64,000 nucleotides of DNA from Struthio camelus (GCF_040807025.1 NC_090946.1:5622001-5686000), one strand, 5' to 3'. Shown: positions 37,101 to 49,800, counted from the stretch's first letter. The notes: generated by a model from the sequence alone, not told the origin. Numbers and translations are program-made.

Positions 37101-39025
37101 GCCTCCTGGTAGGGGGAAGAGGAGAGCGATAAGCTCTGACGGGGGTATATTGTGAAAGGGAAGGTCAAAGCAGTTCAGTGTCTGGCTAGCATGGTTTTCC
37201 GGGTGAGGTAAGAAATCTGTGTGTGTCAAACTAGAAAAAGCTCATGGAGAGCATGCAAGGGAACAGAGCGTAAAAAAAAAAAATCAAAAGCAAAGAGCTC
37301 TGTGTACACGTCTGTGCCTCTGCTCAGCACACTCTGCCTCCAAGCCATTTATTGTGAGCTCCCCCTGGATGTACACGGAGATCAGGGCTCATCCTGCTGC
37401 AGAACAGAAACGGATCCAACCAGCCGCTTGGCTGGATTCTCTATCCCTGCTAATCCTGCGGAACAAACAAGGAGGGAGCCAACCCCTTCGTGACACAAGG
37501 AGGAGCGAACTGCGCAGCCAGAGCGGCACGTCGCCATCACAGAGCGAAGCCAGGCCGCGCAGGGCCCAGCGCGGTTGGGAGGCGGTGCAGGCACATCCTT
37601 CCTGCTACGCACATCCAGCCAGAGCCGCCCCAGAACCAACCCCCCCCTCCCATCCGACTTCCGCTCAGGGCTGGCAGCTCTAACCTTCCTAGGGTGAAAC
37701 AGGCAGCCCCTCACGCAAAAATCCTAGAGAGAAAAACAGCTCCCACCCCTCTTAAAAACTACTGGGAGGGGTCATGTTTTTCCCCTCTCCAGCAAACTGC
37801 TGGGGTGGGGGAACATCCTCCTCCTCCGCCCTAAAAAACATTGGGACGGGTGGGAAACAGCCCTCCCACACTGGAGGAGGAAAAAAAAAAAAACCCCACT
37901 CTGTAACACCTCCAAAAAGTTGGGGGGGGAGCTATCCTCCCTCCTCCATAAAAAAAAAAACACTAAGAGGAAAAAAAGTCATCCCCCTTTCAGTAAAAAG
38001 AAACGCTAACAGGAACACTCATCTCTCTGTCCCAGAAGAAAAAAAAAAACGGTGGGAGAAGAGACGATGTCCCCTTCCCCCCCAACAAAACGCTTTAGGG
38101 GACAGGCACATCTCCTCCAAAAGGGAGGAGGACTTACAGGGGGCAATCTCTGCATCCCCCAAAAGCACACTTCAGGAGTAGTAAATGCACCTCGCCCCTC
38201 CCCCCAAAAACACTTAAGGAGCAGAAATCACATGCTCCTCCCTCCCCCCAAAAAGACATTTAAGGGGGGGGCAAGCACACCTCCCGGGAAAAAAAAAAAA
38301 AACCTATTTACAGGGGGCAATCACCTCCCTGCAAGAAGCACTTAAGAAGGAAAAAAAAAAAATCCTCCCCCCACCCCCCTAATTTGGGGGAAGACAAAAT
38401 CTCCCCCTCCTCTTAAAAATACGCTAAGGGAAGGGGAAAACAGCCCCCCCCCCCAAGAAAGCCTGGAGGGGGGAACCTCCTCCCCCTTCCATTTCCATAG
38501 AGACAGCCCTCCCCAAAGGGGGGGGGAGAGCCCCCCCCCCCGCCCGCCTCGGGGCCGTACCTGTGGGCTTGACGGCGGCGGGGCCGGCGGGCGGCGGGTT
38601 GGGAGCGCTGCGGGGGGGCTCCGCCACCACCTCGGGCTCGTCTGCGGGGGAGGAGAGAGGGCGGCCGTTACACGGGCGGCGCCGACGGGCTGCTGAGGGG
38701 GCCGGAATGGGGGGGAGGGGAGGAAGCCGGACTCTCCCCCCCCCCAGCCCCGGCATCTCCCCCTTCCCCCACCCCCCCCCGCGCTCGGTGCTACCACGAG
38801 GCGGCGGCGCCGCCGCTAGGCCGCGCCCCGCCAACAAAGCGCCCCCCCCCCGCTGCCCTCAGCGCGGCCCGCCGCGGCCGTACCCGGCTCGGAGCCCGAC
38901 TCGGCTCCCTCAGCCGGCGGCGCCGCCGCCGCCGCCGCCTCGTCACGGCCGCCGGGGCGCGGACCCGGCGGCGACAGCTGGAGGATGGGCCGGCGGCCCG
39001 GCGCGGCGCGAGACTTCTTCCCCAT
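25141..39025 (-). CDS. FNBP4: Formin-binding protein 4
   Basis: Sixteen coding exons: 38884-39025, 38561-38641, 36969-37105, 36527-36716, 36289-36436, 36073-36196, 35454-35792, 34847-35057, 32514-32632, 29710-29814, 29289-29422, 28136-28314, 27305-27618, 26414-26932, 25737-25894, 25141-25231. They make 2991 nt, 996 aa plus stop (human 1017), with every phase consistent. It opens MGKKSRAAPGRRPILQLSPP. WW domain 1 (WQEVWDENTGCYYYWNTQ, around residues 190-217) lies in exon 5. WW domain 2 (GWSCHWDREHRRYFYVNEHS, around 563-594) is split by intron 11. Proline runs in exon 13 (about residues 671-700) and exon 14, acidic stretches, and the tail KMPSLVKKWQSIQRELDEEE follow. WW domains bind proline-rich formin FH1 segments; the protein is nuclear/cytoplasmic and its cellular role is not well defined. 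Intron 2 holds a decayed tandem array, and intron 11 an opposite-strand open frame. Confidence 0.97.
28650..28842 (+). pseudogene. Protein-like open frame on the + strand in FNBP4 intron 11, unrecognised
   Basis: After a possible splice acceptor (accctccag, ending 28649) a frame reads RTGIGEQPSLEEWLPPYPV, then VRGGRIYDTLGVKHTVNARE, then RERIWELKNKRAKISNKEKL, then IKKAK and a TAG at 28840-28842. Composition and codon use look like real protein: a Tyr/Pro/Trp-containing segment then a basic, charged helix-like tail. I do not recognise the family. It could be the last exon of an unannotated antisense gene, or the 3' end of a processed pseudogene. No poly(A) tail is evident just after it, and no start codon or upstream exon was found. 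It lies between FNBP4 exons 28136-28314 and 29289-29422, on the opposite strand. Confidence 0.4.
31690..31920 (+). mobile_element. Probable ancient CR1-type LINE 3' fragment
   Basis: The segment around GATTCTTCAGTCTGGAAACT, followed by a run ending in GTAATATCATTAATATCAGG, resembles the CR1/L3 3' region (attcttcagcctggagaaga ... gaccTgatagaggtctataaaatcatgaatgg), which I know only from memory. It is highly diverged and lies in FNBP4 intron 9, opposite to the gene. The boundaries are approximate. Confidence 0.35.
31929..31951. repeat. (CT)n microsatellite
   Basis: A CT dinucleotide run of about ten units (ctctttctctctctctctctct) in FNBP4 intron 9, on the plus strand. In the transcript it is GA-rich. 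Confidence 0.8.
37720..38480. repeat. Degenerate tandem array in FNBP4 intron 2
   Basis: About 760 bp of poorly conserved units of roughly 35-55 bp share the order: C-rich (CTCCTCCCCCC), A-run, a CACTTAAGG-like core, G-run. Clear cores are the ACACTTAAGGAG, ACATTTAAGGGG, CTATTTACAGGGG and GCACTTAAGAAGG words between about 38205 and 38350. Units to the left are more decayed. It occupies most of intron 2 and stops about 80 bp before exon 2. No coding potential was seen. Confidence 0.6.
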
Positions 39026-39056
<31 letters not shown>

Positions 39057-39290
39057 GCGGGTGCGGCGCGCGGCGGCGGCGGCTGTGCGCCTGCGCGCGG
39101 CGGCGGCGGTGGGGGCGGCGCGCGGCGGCGGCGGCTGTGCGCCTGCGCGCGGCGGCGGCGGTGGGGGCGGCGCGCGGCGGCGGCGGCTGTGCGCCTGCGC
39201 GCGGCGGCGGCGGTGGGGGCGGCGCGCGGCGGCGGCGGCTGTGCGCCTGCGCCCGGCGGCGGCGGCTGTGCGCCTGCGCCCGCCCGCGGA
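39026..39290. repeat. FNBP4 5' UTR GGC run and 52-bp promoter array with NRF1-like sites
   Basis: A (GGC)n run of about nine triplets abuts the FNBP4 start codon. It is followed by a tandem repeat in which TGTGCGCCTGCGC starts at 39084, 39136, 39188 and 39240, exactly 52 bp apart, then a shortened copy at 39267. GCGCCTGCGC is close to the NRF1 core GCGCATGCGC. A further TGCGCCTGCGCAG follows near 39323. The whole is a strong CpG island at the FNBP4 promoter. Confidence 0.85.
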
Positions 39291-39366
39291 GGGAGGAGGG
39301 GGGTGAAGGCGGGTCTGCGGGTCTGCGCCTGCGCAGGGAGCGCCACGCCGCGTCCAGCCCCTCGGG

Positions 39367-39470
39367 CCCTATAGCTCTATGCTCTGGAGGCCCTATAGCT
39401 CTATGCTCTGGAGGCCCTATAGCTCTATGCTCTGGAGGCCCTATAGCTCTATGCTCTGGAGGCCCTATAG
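39367..39470. repeat. 24-bp perfect tandem repeat upstream of FNBP4
   Basis: Four identical 24-bp units (CCCTATAGCTCTATGCTCTG plus GAGG) start at 39367, 39391, 39415 and 39439, with a partial fifth at 39463. Isolated CTATAG words continue to 39550. Because 24 is a multiple of three, all frames show spurious repeated peptides. There are no spacers or unique inserts, so it is not CRISPR-like. Confidence 0.95.
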
Positions 39471-40420
39471 CCCGGTCTGGTGCCACAGCGCTATAGTCGG
39501 AGCCTGCAGCTATATAGCCTAGAGCCCCATCGTGCCCCGCCGGCCCTATAGCTCAGGCGGAGGGCGCCTCCCTGCACAGCAGCCCTCTAGCTGAAGCCAC
39601 ATCTGGCTCAAGGCCCCCGATGGGGCCGAGAGCGGCTCCGCGGGCCGGCAGGGAGGACCGTGGGGCAGCAGCCTGCTGCCACAGGGGGAGAGCAAGGCCC
39701 AGGGCACGACAGGCCTGGTTATTTGCAACTCAAGCCGTAAGCGCGTCCAGGGTGGATTACCAGCGCGAGCGCTTCGTGCCACGACAGCCGCCGAGGTGGC
39801 GCAAGGCAGGAGGCAAGCCCTCGGCTCAGGACGCCCAGCGGCTAGCGGGGAAGAGGCAGTTGAGGCGGCAGGCAGCGCAGCTCACGTTGCGTTTCTCTGC
39901 CGTGATCTGCGACTTCCCCCTCTCCGCACCCTGCCTGCAAGCTGGCGGCCTCGTGGAGCAGGGAGAAGAAAAGATTTCAAAGGTGACTGGCGCGCTTACA
40001 GCGAGGGATCCCTCACATCAGGGACTGCTCTAACCCTATTAAAGCAGCACATGAGACCACCACAGTCCTGAAAGCTTCTGTGCTACAGCATTAAAAAACA
40101 AAAACAAAGTAGGAACAGTTGTTTGAACGCTCACCAGGGAGCTTGCAGGCCACTCGTCAATGGGATGAACCCACGATGTTCCTACCGTGTCTTCTATAGA
40201 GGGTTCCAGGCAAGAAAACAGTGGTCCTACAGCCAGGCTTCCGCACGTACAATCTCCTCCAGGGAGAGGAAGTCCCTACAGCCTGCACTATGCCATCCAA
40301 ACCCTGCTTAAGCTGCCACTGTGCTCCCAGAACGTCCTCCTTGCAAGGCAGCGAAAGTTTAGAAAATACCAGTTTTCAGTTGCTCAACAGTCTTGACCTG
40401 GGCTTGTAGTAACGTTTTCT
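39471..40420. other. Interval between FNBP4 promoter and NUP160 poly(A) signal
   Basis: About 950 bp of unique sequence. It is GC-rich up to about 39960, then mixed. No recognisable coding exon or repeat was seen, apart from a few CTATAG words at the left edge. Confidence 0.4.
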
Positions 40421-40426
40421 TTTATT
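40421..40426 (-). terminator. NUP160 polyadenylation signal AATAAA
   Basis: TTTATT on the plus strand is AATAAA in the NUP160 transcript, about 430 nt after the stop codon. It is the first canonical signal downstream of that stop. Confidence 0.7.
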
Positions 40427-40858
40427 AAAGGTCATTCAAAAACACCACAATAAATAAAAGAAATGCCAAAACCTTCCATGTATCATACAGAATGAGAAAG
40501 ACAGGACTCCCCCTGGCAAAGGAGTTCAATAAAAAGAGGCAGGGCAGACTGAACACACCATCTTACGCCAGTGCTCTTTGAAAGTAATTGCTGATACCCC
40601 AAAGGGATACGCGGATGCATATTCGACACATTGAAAATCTACTCTGTCCCCCGGAACGGGACCGTTATGGAAAAATGACTAAAAATAGCACCACCAGCTG
40701 AGCGAGCACAGAGTGGGACTTTGTCAGCTCGCAGGGGCAGGCCTTGGCAGAGAGCGCCACACAGACCTGTCACCTTGAGCACAAGCTGTCCTGGGCCTCA
40801 GACCCGTGTCTCTCCGGGCACTGGATTGTGGCCAACGCTGCATGGACCCGGACTACCG

Positions 40859-43800
40859 CTAGTTGCGCCGGTACAAGCGGTCTCGCGTGGCCACGCTGAC
40901 CTTCTGCTGGTAGTCTTCCATTTTGTCATGTACCTTCTGGTAGAGCTAGGCAAGAGGCAAAGCAGCCATCAGAGACGAGCGACACGGTTCGCTCCCACCT
41001 CCTTTTCCCAAGCACCGTTCCCATCTTTCTTCTGCTCGTACAAAAGAGGAGCCAGCAGCTAGCAGGGCTGCTCCCGAGTCTCCCGTGAAAGCAACCAGTC
41101 TTTTAGGGTCTCTCCCCAGCAATGGGAGCGCTCTAGGACGCAGATGTCATGAGACGGAACAGTGGTCCTCAACAGTTGTTCAGCACTTTTGGTTCCTAAT
41201 TTGTCAGTTCTATCAGCTCCTTCCCCCCAACCTCTAGCCTGAGTCAGGCATCAAGGAGCGTCCCGGGGTCACCTCCCCCTGGTTTCATGCGTTCAGTTCC
41301 AGTTCCCTTCCTGCAGACTCCCTCTAGGCACGCGCCCTGCTCTGCATCTGGTGCAGAACACAAGCATCACCTGCGCTGCCCTTTGGCAGGTTTCTCCTGA
41401 AATCAGCTCTCTTGGCACAACATCCCCACGTGGCTCTAGGAGAAGCCTCCCGCAGAGCGCCCCAGCCACGTACAAGAGGACCAGCAGTTATCCCCGGGCT
41501 GCGCAGCAAGGCCAGGGAGTTAGGAACTCCATTCCCTACCAGCTGGCACACGCTCTGGGCATCCATCCCTTCAGCTCCTCCTCGCCAAGCTCTGAACTGC
41601 AGTGATTTCTTTCACGGCTTCCTGCTCGCACTCGTGCCCCGGTAACCCTCACTCCCCCAACAGGCTGTTTGTAAGCACCCTTCGCTTTCCCCAGCAAGCC
41701 AGGGCGCTCTGCACGTGGGCAGGAAGCTCTACCTACCACGATGTTGTGTTGGTTGGTGGCGCTCTCTCTTAAGGCCTGGAGCAGCTGGTCAATGGCGGTA
41801 TAGGGGAGCCACACCATTGGGGCAGTAGCAGACAGCGGGAACTGGAGGGAAGAGGAAACCTTATGCTGTGCAGTGTTCATGGCAGAAACACTCCTCCCTA
41901 CTTCCAGGGTGAGGAAGAGCTCACAACAACTGCTTCTGACACCTGCTTGCCGTATGCGTTACTAATGCCACTAAAAGGTCCTCTCTTCTCTAGAGGGGAT
42001 CACACTACTTTCTCCTGTAAGCACCGTCATCCAAGTCATTCATAAAGAAGCACCCAAACACCAAGCAGTGAACTGCCCCAAGGAAGCACGCTAGAATTGA
42101 ACAGAGGCACCTGCAGGCTTCCCGCAGGCTGCTGAGGGAAGAGCTGCTCTGCCACCCGCCGTCATGCCCTATGCCCTGAGCATGAGGCAACTCACTGCTT
42201 CTGCTTAGCTGTTCCTTCAGGGGACGTAAGCAGGGAAGAAAGGGGAACTACTGCCCAAGGAGCCCAGTGGAGATGCTCCAGGGACAGTTCAACACGTCCC
42301 CGGCTGGAGATGAGCTCACCTCAATTCCAAAATACTGGTGACCTTTGCCGAGCACAGCATCCACATACTCCAGGACCAGATCTACAGCTTCCTCCAGCAG
42401 ATCGTAATTCAGATAGAGACGCAGCAGCTCAGCGGCATCCACTTTCTGCAAGGAAAGGGGGCTGGTGTCAGCCTGGCTTTTTTGGCCAGGGAGCTCTCTC
42501 AATAACCACTATGATGCCTGGAGGAACTGTTCTGAGCCCTAGTAACAGGCACAAAGCTTCTGGCACAAGTTCCCAGAGCTGGGGGCAGCAGGGGGGCAGG
42601 AAAGGTGATATGTAGCCTGCAAGTGTCTGGCTGGGGACGTGCTTGCCAAAGCAAAGGCCAGCAGCCAGGACGACTGGGGTTTTTTGGCCTCAGTCAGTAC
42701 ACGGGATGTGCTGAGCAGCTACGCTCTCCACATTCTCACCTTGTAGCTGTTGATGAGCCAGTTGGGCAGAGGTATCCCGTGTGCCATGAGCTTGTTGATG
42801 ACGCAGCGATGGTACAGACTGTTCTGGGATGGGTAACGTTCCAGGTAGGACGACAGCAGTCGCCAGGCTTCATCTGTGGCGCTGCAAGACATCGCTTCCC
42901 CTCAGAACCCGTGCCAGCAGCATGAAGATTGGCTCTGCTCTTCTCCCCCACAGACAAGGGCCTACCTGGACTCCTTGGTGGTAACTAGCGCGGAGAGCTG
43001 GTTTGCTGCTAGCCAGTCCCAAGCCTCTGCTTGCGCTGCTTCCCCTCCCAGTTGCAGTTTGATGCACCTTGAATACACAGAGCAGGCACAATGCAAACGC
43101 GGCCACCTTCAGAGCACGACCCCTTCATCCTGCCTTGCCACAGCTGCCAGTATCACAAAGCCACCGCGCACAGGACTATTCCCAAGCAACAGCTATGAAT
43201 TAACCGGCTTGGCAGGAAAAAAAAGGCTATCGGAGTTGTTTCTAAGCTGCTCTAAGTGCCAAAGAGGAATTAGTAACTACTCTGATGTTAGCAAGCTTTA
43301 GGGCCTGAGCCTGGGTAAGAGGCCCTCAACACATCCAGCCACAGGAACGGGTCACAGCGGAGCTCCCAAATGGCTCCGCAGGCACAACACATCTTGTATA
43401 AGCATGAAAGGGCAAAGGAAAAGAGGAATAGCGAGGTCAGAGATGAGGCATGACAGCTAGCACAGAGGAGATCAGACAGAGAAGCAAGCGCTCTGCCAAC
43501 CACTGTTTGAGAGCCGCTGAACGGCTTGAACAAATCTTCTGTAAGCAGCTCACTGGGTATCAACAGGAGCATGCCATGAACCAGCTCACCAGAAGCGTTT
43601 CCAGATGATGGCTGCGCCTGGGTCAGGGCTGTCTGTGACTGTTAAGTGTCAGCCCTCCCTCCCGAGACAAGGGAGAAATCTCCCCTCTACTATCTGCTCA
43701 GCAAGGTAGTGTTCCTCTGTTTTCCCTTTTCAGGTGTCAGAAGCAAGTTCCACCCCAAAACCACTAAACCAGCAGCTGCTAAGGCCGTGCGCAGCTTTAG

Positions 43801-46800
43801 CGGCCATGGCGAGCAGACAGGTCAGGGCAGCGCTGCCTTCTGAGCCTGGGGAGCTGCAAGCTGAGCCCTGTAAACGTCACACTACGCACGTCTCTCCTCC
43901 AGCTGTGTGTCACCTGAGGGAGGGGGTAGAAGCTGCCACTACATACTTGAAAGTGAGTCCCTCAAAGATGGGCGTCAAGGGCAGTTTGAACGTTTGGCAC
44001 AGACTGATGGCGGTGTCAAAGAGGCCAGCCCGGACCAGGAGAGCAACCGTTTCCTCGGGTGTAGAGCTGCCTGCAGGGAATGAGGACCAGGTAAGCACCT
44101 TCCCCAGTCACAGCCCCCCACGCTTACTGGGGCCTGGCCCCAGGCAGTTCAGTGACAGAATTACAGTAGCACCACACCGCGGCCACATATAAAATACACT
44201 ACAGTAGCATTTCTCATCGCGCAGCTTGAGGCTTTCTTGGCCTCGGGAGCATCTCATGAGCCCAGGAGCATTTCCCAGAGGGACTGCACAAAGCAGCAGT
44301 GCTCCTCATTAGCGCACAGTAACACACGGATGCACCTATGGATAAGATACCAACGGGGAGAGGGACACAAGTAGCAACATGGAGTCCACCTTCAAATTCT
44401 CCTACCGTTCAGGCAGATGGAGCAGGGACATAGCCCATGCTGCAGACCGCCTACTAAGAGCTTGGCAGAAGCCAGAAAAAAGTGGAAGACTTCAATTGGT
44501 TCTCTTGATCTGCCTCTCCAAAGCTGCTGAAATTGGTGGCAGTGTGTCGCTAGGGAGGCAAACTGCACTGCCACTGTCAGCTGCCGTTTTTTCCTCTGAG
44601 GTGAAACATAACTTGCCTACTCGCTCGAACGACAACTGAAAGCGCTGTAACTAACAAAAACCACAAGGAAACTTAGAGGTGGTTGCTCCGTGTCCCTCTC
44701 TTACCTGCCACAGCAGCTGTTGACAAGTCATGCTGCACCAGAGTCAACCGGATCTGGGCCAACACACACTCCCTTTCCAAATCCTCCAGCTCCAGGATCT
44801 CAATTTGGCGTGTCGCTGTGTCAGATGGAAATTAACAGCTTTCAGCATTTTAAAAACGGCGCCTTTGGGATCACGCAGAATATCTACACCCCTCTGTCAT
44901 CCTAAGAAGAGTCACACCACAGCGGAGTACTGAAGGAAGGATCCGGTTTTGCTGTCCTTCCTTTCTACCTTGGAGCGTACACATCTCCTTGATACCAGCC
45001 TCCCATCCCACCTCTGTTAGGGATATAGACTCCCAAGTTATCTTAGGTTTGGTAACAGCTGCTGTGCTGACTGCCAGGCATATGCTACAAAAGAGCTAAT
45101 CAGAAGCACCACTGTAAAAATACCTGACCTTAAACTTTTCTAGATTAATGCTGAGACTTACAAGCCTAGCCTGACCCCACCATACTGGGTTTAGATACAC
45201 GCGCAGAGTAGAGACCTTACCAGCAGAGACTAGCTACGTCAGCAGGGTTTTCGAAAGCACGAGCAACAAAAATTTTAAAGAACTAGAAAATGCCTCACAA
45301 AGGCTTGATTTTTAAAAATTGCGAAGTATTTCCACTGAATATAAAAACACTGACAAGATATCAAACTGCAGGCAAGCGTGCACAGAAACTCCTCAGAGAA
45401 TAGCTATAAACATATCTGTTATGCAGCAGTATTCTGTAACTGGCAAACGCTAATACTAGGAGTGTTAAGTAGCTTTTAGTCCCCAAAATAATTAATCTGC
45501 CAGAAATGAGAGCCGCTGTGAGGCACCTCCCAGCTCACACAGGAGCGGCAGAGCTCCAAGCTGATGGGGAAGGCTGTGGGAACACAAGACACACAGGAAG
45601 CACCAGGACAAGGCACTTACTTGGAATGGCGGTACACTCCCCATCGTGGCTTCTCTTTGGGGATGCTCCTGGCCGTTCATACTTTCAGGAAAAAACAGAA
45701 AGAGGGTTTGCACCCAGCTGGTTTCCAAAAGACAAACCACCTCAGGGCACCCCCCTCCACACACACGAGCGCTCCATCTTAATTCTTGAGTTGGATCAGA
45801 AATGCAACTACTAGGCAGTTCAGGTTACGTTTGTGCGTCTCTGGCTACCAGAAGCGCAGCACAGCATTAGCTGAACAGACTACACTCCCCTCCTCTCCAC
45901 AGAGGGATGTGAAACATAAGCCATGTTTCCAGTAACTCTCCTTTTCACGGGTATTTTGGCTATTTGGACTTCCCAAAAAGATTTGCTTTGACTTCAGCAA
46001 AAGGTGATATTTATCTGTTTTTATGGGACTTGGGGGAGATCAGAAATACTTTTAAGCTTTTTACACATTTGCTCCCCATGGAACTGAATTCCCCTCACGT
46101 CCTTCTCCTTCTTCTGCGCCTCGTCTAAGTTTCAGCCAGGAACAGCCAGGGAGGCATGAAAGCATGGCTTTGCAAGCCTGATATGAACACACCACCAGCG
46201 AGTTCCCACACGCGCCAGCCCTCACCCAAAAGCTGTCCTGGTTCCAACCTGCTCCACACAGGGGCAACGACAGAAGGGTGATAGACAGGATTGACGTTTC
46301 TGCTAAGCAAGGCTAGAAAGAGCTGCACAGATGAGCAAGAGGATGAGAGCAGTGGACTGGAAAAGCTCAACACCTCTGCTGGTTGCATCGGAAAGGATTT
46401 TTGGAAGCACTTTCCCAAGTGCACAGCAGTAAACGTCCCCACAGTCAATAGCTCAGGTCAGAGGCTCATTTTTTCCTACCACAGCTCCAGAAGCTGGCTG
46501 CACTATCCAGGCGTATTCCGGGCGGATCAGCCGTAAGCAGTTAATAGCAGCAAGGAAACAGTTTCCTTGTTTCTGGAGCCCTCGGAGCGTCCGCACCTCC
46601 CTGCCTAGGCGCATGCCGTATTCAAACATCACCGTTCCAGCTAAGGAGAGACGGGGAACGCATCAGCCCCACCACCTTTCCCTGCTGGCAGCACAAGACT
46701 CAGGGCAGGCCACCCCACAGGGGTAGGGCGAGTGGTGTCCCAAATAGGCTGGCCGTTATGCTAAAACGCGCCCATCTCGAGCCTTACCCTTGCGGTAGTT

Positions 46801-49800
46801 GTGACGGTAGATGTGGAAAGCGTACAGCAGTTCGTAGTAATTGTGGGTCATCAGGTCCACTGCTCGAGCGTGAGATTCGATGATCCCCACAACCTGTGGC
46901 ACGGAGAGGCTCAAATAGGTTGACCGCCTCCTTTAAGAGAGCGGTTCTGCCTCTCTCACCAGCACAGGAGGATTACCTCATTATGGAGATTGATATAGGG
47001 GAACTCCACCAGGTCCTGGAGCTGGGAGCGCTCACAGAGAACCACCACTAGCTGGCGCAGACAGTCCAGCTGCCTGGGGAGAGAAAAGGACAACCATTCT
47101 GGAGAAGCTGAGCAAGAGGAGCGTGAACAAACCACTCCCCAGGACATCCAGCTTGTAATGCACGAACATGCTTCCTCGGATGAGCTGTGCAGGCTCTTCT
47201 GGCCCGAGGAAACAACTAGGGTTTGGCTTAGGATCAGGGGTCCTTTCAGACTACTTTCATGTTGGAAACAAAAATCCTGCACAACAGAGACAGAGCCTCC
47301 TCTCTGTAAAAGTCACCCAGGAAGACAAATCTCCCTCCCTCAGCACTATTTGGTAAGATTTTCTTCAGCCTCAGTTTTACAACCCATTCCTACTCCTTAT
47401 CTGAACAGCCAGGACTCCAGCTTCCAGCTATTCCTGCTCATCACACCCATCTCCACTAGCCTGAAACTTCCTCTGTCCAGTTCAGTTCTGCCCACAAAGT
47501 ACTCAGGCCAAAATTCAATCCCAAGTCCTTTCTTTAACAACTAAATTGATTGGACTCCTAAAGCTTTTCAAAATACAATGCCATCTTCAACTCCTTAGTC
47601 ATTCTTTCGGCTTTTCTCTGAATTAGCTCCATTTTTTTTTCAGTATCCCCTTTTTGATAGTGCTGATCCCACTGGAACACAGCTACTGATGTTCAGTCCT
47701 TACAAGAACGAAGCATGCTTTTTAAAACACGCTTTTGTACAAACTAAAACTGAACCGCTCAACACAGCAGTCATCTCCTGCACTAAAGTATCATCTTCCT
47801 TTCACGTTAAAGCAAAAATCGAAAGAGGTAGACACATACGTAGATCCCCAACACAGGTAAATCAAAAGGCATAAAACTGTCACCCACCTGCTTGGATCTG
47901 GGTTTTGCGTTAAGGCCACATATGCTTCACTGTTATGTCCTAAATCCAAGTGATGTTTGAAGATGCAGGTCCTCAAAGTAGCCTGAGAGCACCAAAGAGC
48001 ACGAACCAGCATATTTCAAGTTAAACAATAATTAAAAAAACCTTACCACCTTGCATGGGAAAACATCAAGACGCAAAAGAAATAACGTGTACCTGACTCC
48101 TCCAGTCATCTGCTGCTTCCATGATAGCCAGGGTAGCCAGCTGGATGACCAGTTCTGGTAAACCGATCATGTCCAATAAGCGCAGAACCTGAAAATGACA
48201 ATATTCTAGTGTTGGCTGCAGCAGTACCGAGGAATTGGTGAGGCTGGGGAGGGTTTAGTTTGTTTTTAAGAACTACTCCAGCCCCCGCTAGCCGTAAGAG
48301 CGGTCAAAAGATTTTGCCAACGTTTCTAAGCGATTAGATTGAAAAAGGAAAGATTTTGGCAAATCATAAACGTCTGAACCAGCACAACGGGCCCAGGCTA
48401 TGGCTTTTCTCAAGGATTTCACCTCTGCAGGAGGGAGAGTTTTCTGACTGCTTTAACATTAATAGCTACAACAAAACCCTGTAACAGACACGTAAACAAC
48501 TCTGTCCCCAAGCACGCACACAACTCTATCAGAGACAGAAGTGCCATCTCCAAGGGCATCTGACAAGTCTTGCATTTTAAAATCAGGGAATCCTTTACAG
48601 TAAGTCCAAGTCCCAGCTTGCAGCCTGTCTGAACCATGCTATCACGTGAGAAGAAAGATCCTATCTCAATTTAAAGCCATTAAGTGTAATTTGCCTCAAA
48701 GCTTAATAATCTTCCCTTAAGCATACAACTTACATCTGGTCTGGACACGTCTAGCTTCTACTTCCAGCAGCAGGATCTCATCCTGCCTTTTTCTGCTAGA
48801 TCAAAGTCCTCTGCTATTAGGAAACTAATGGGTGGAAAGTACATAGTATTAGGTACTCGTACTAGTTACTACTAGTTACCTAGTACATTCTAGTCACATC
48901 TTTGCCATTCCCCAAAGAAACTACACAGACTGCAGTGAAGTTTCCCAACAGAACACGTTTTTTAAAATCTCAAGTCATTTCCCCTGAAAGGTGAGGACTG
49001 AACAGGAAGTCTCTCTCCAAAAAATATCTTTGTGGGATGACTCAGGGCTGACCTGCTTGGTCAGGACCACGTATGTTGGATTGGCTCAGCCATACCTTGT
49101 TGTAGTACTGCAGACGTGGAGTGGAGACCATCTCACCTTCCTCAGCTTGGATCAGCCTGTCCAAGAACTCTTCTCTTCCCACCTCTGATGCAGCTTGACA
49201 GAAACAGTCCAAAGCCTACAATAACACCAGAAAGTAGCTCGCGTGTGCGCCCCTCGGGGGACTGACTCAGTCTGAAGTCCTGGTGAGAGGACAGCACCGT
49301 CCATTCTAGCCCCAACACGTGGGATCTGCTGGCCCCAAGCTAACAACAACTTCCTTAGGAGCAAATCCCACTGTCCCTCCCCAGAGCTGTTCTTGCCCAA
49401 AGCAGGCAGAGTTCAACAGATGGACGTTTCTGACTCACAAAGAAGTCGCAAAGAACCAAGGAGAAAAGAGAAGCTGAAGAGACAAGGCTTGCTGTCATTT
49501 CTGCAGTCCCTCCTGCACTCCCCAGGTTCTGGTAGCTCCTAAATGATTTGTTCAGGATTGGGCCCATCCTCACCCCCGTTCTGCATGCTCGTCACCCCAG
49601 CACCACTGGCACAAAGATACGTACCCTCTCATTCACCCTAGGTTATGCAGCTAGCACAGGCCCTGGTTCCCAGGCCATATCCTCCCCACCTGTACCCCAT
49701 TCAAGCTTTAACTCTCAGCTGCTACATTCAACAGTCCAGAAGCCCAACAAGGTGGATGTCAGGCTGTGAGCACGCTGTAGGCAGGGGACTGTCCCCAGCA

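Noticed and set aside
39367-39470. Regular 24-bp repeat considered as a CRISPR-like array
   Set aside because: Units are directly contiguous with no spacers, and the context is a vertebrate promoter.
38791-39486. Minus-strand frame with repeated Arg-rich peptide extending upstream of FNBP4
   Set aside because: It is made of the 24-bp and 52-bp tandem repeats upstream of the well-supported MGKKSRA start, and is not an N-terminal extension.
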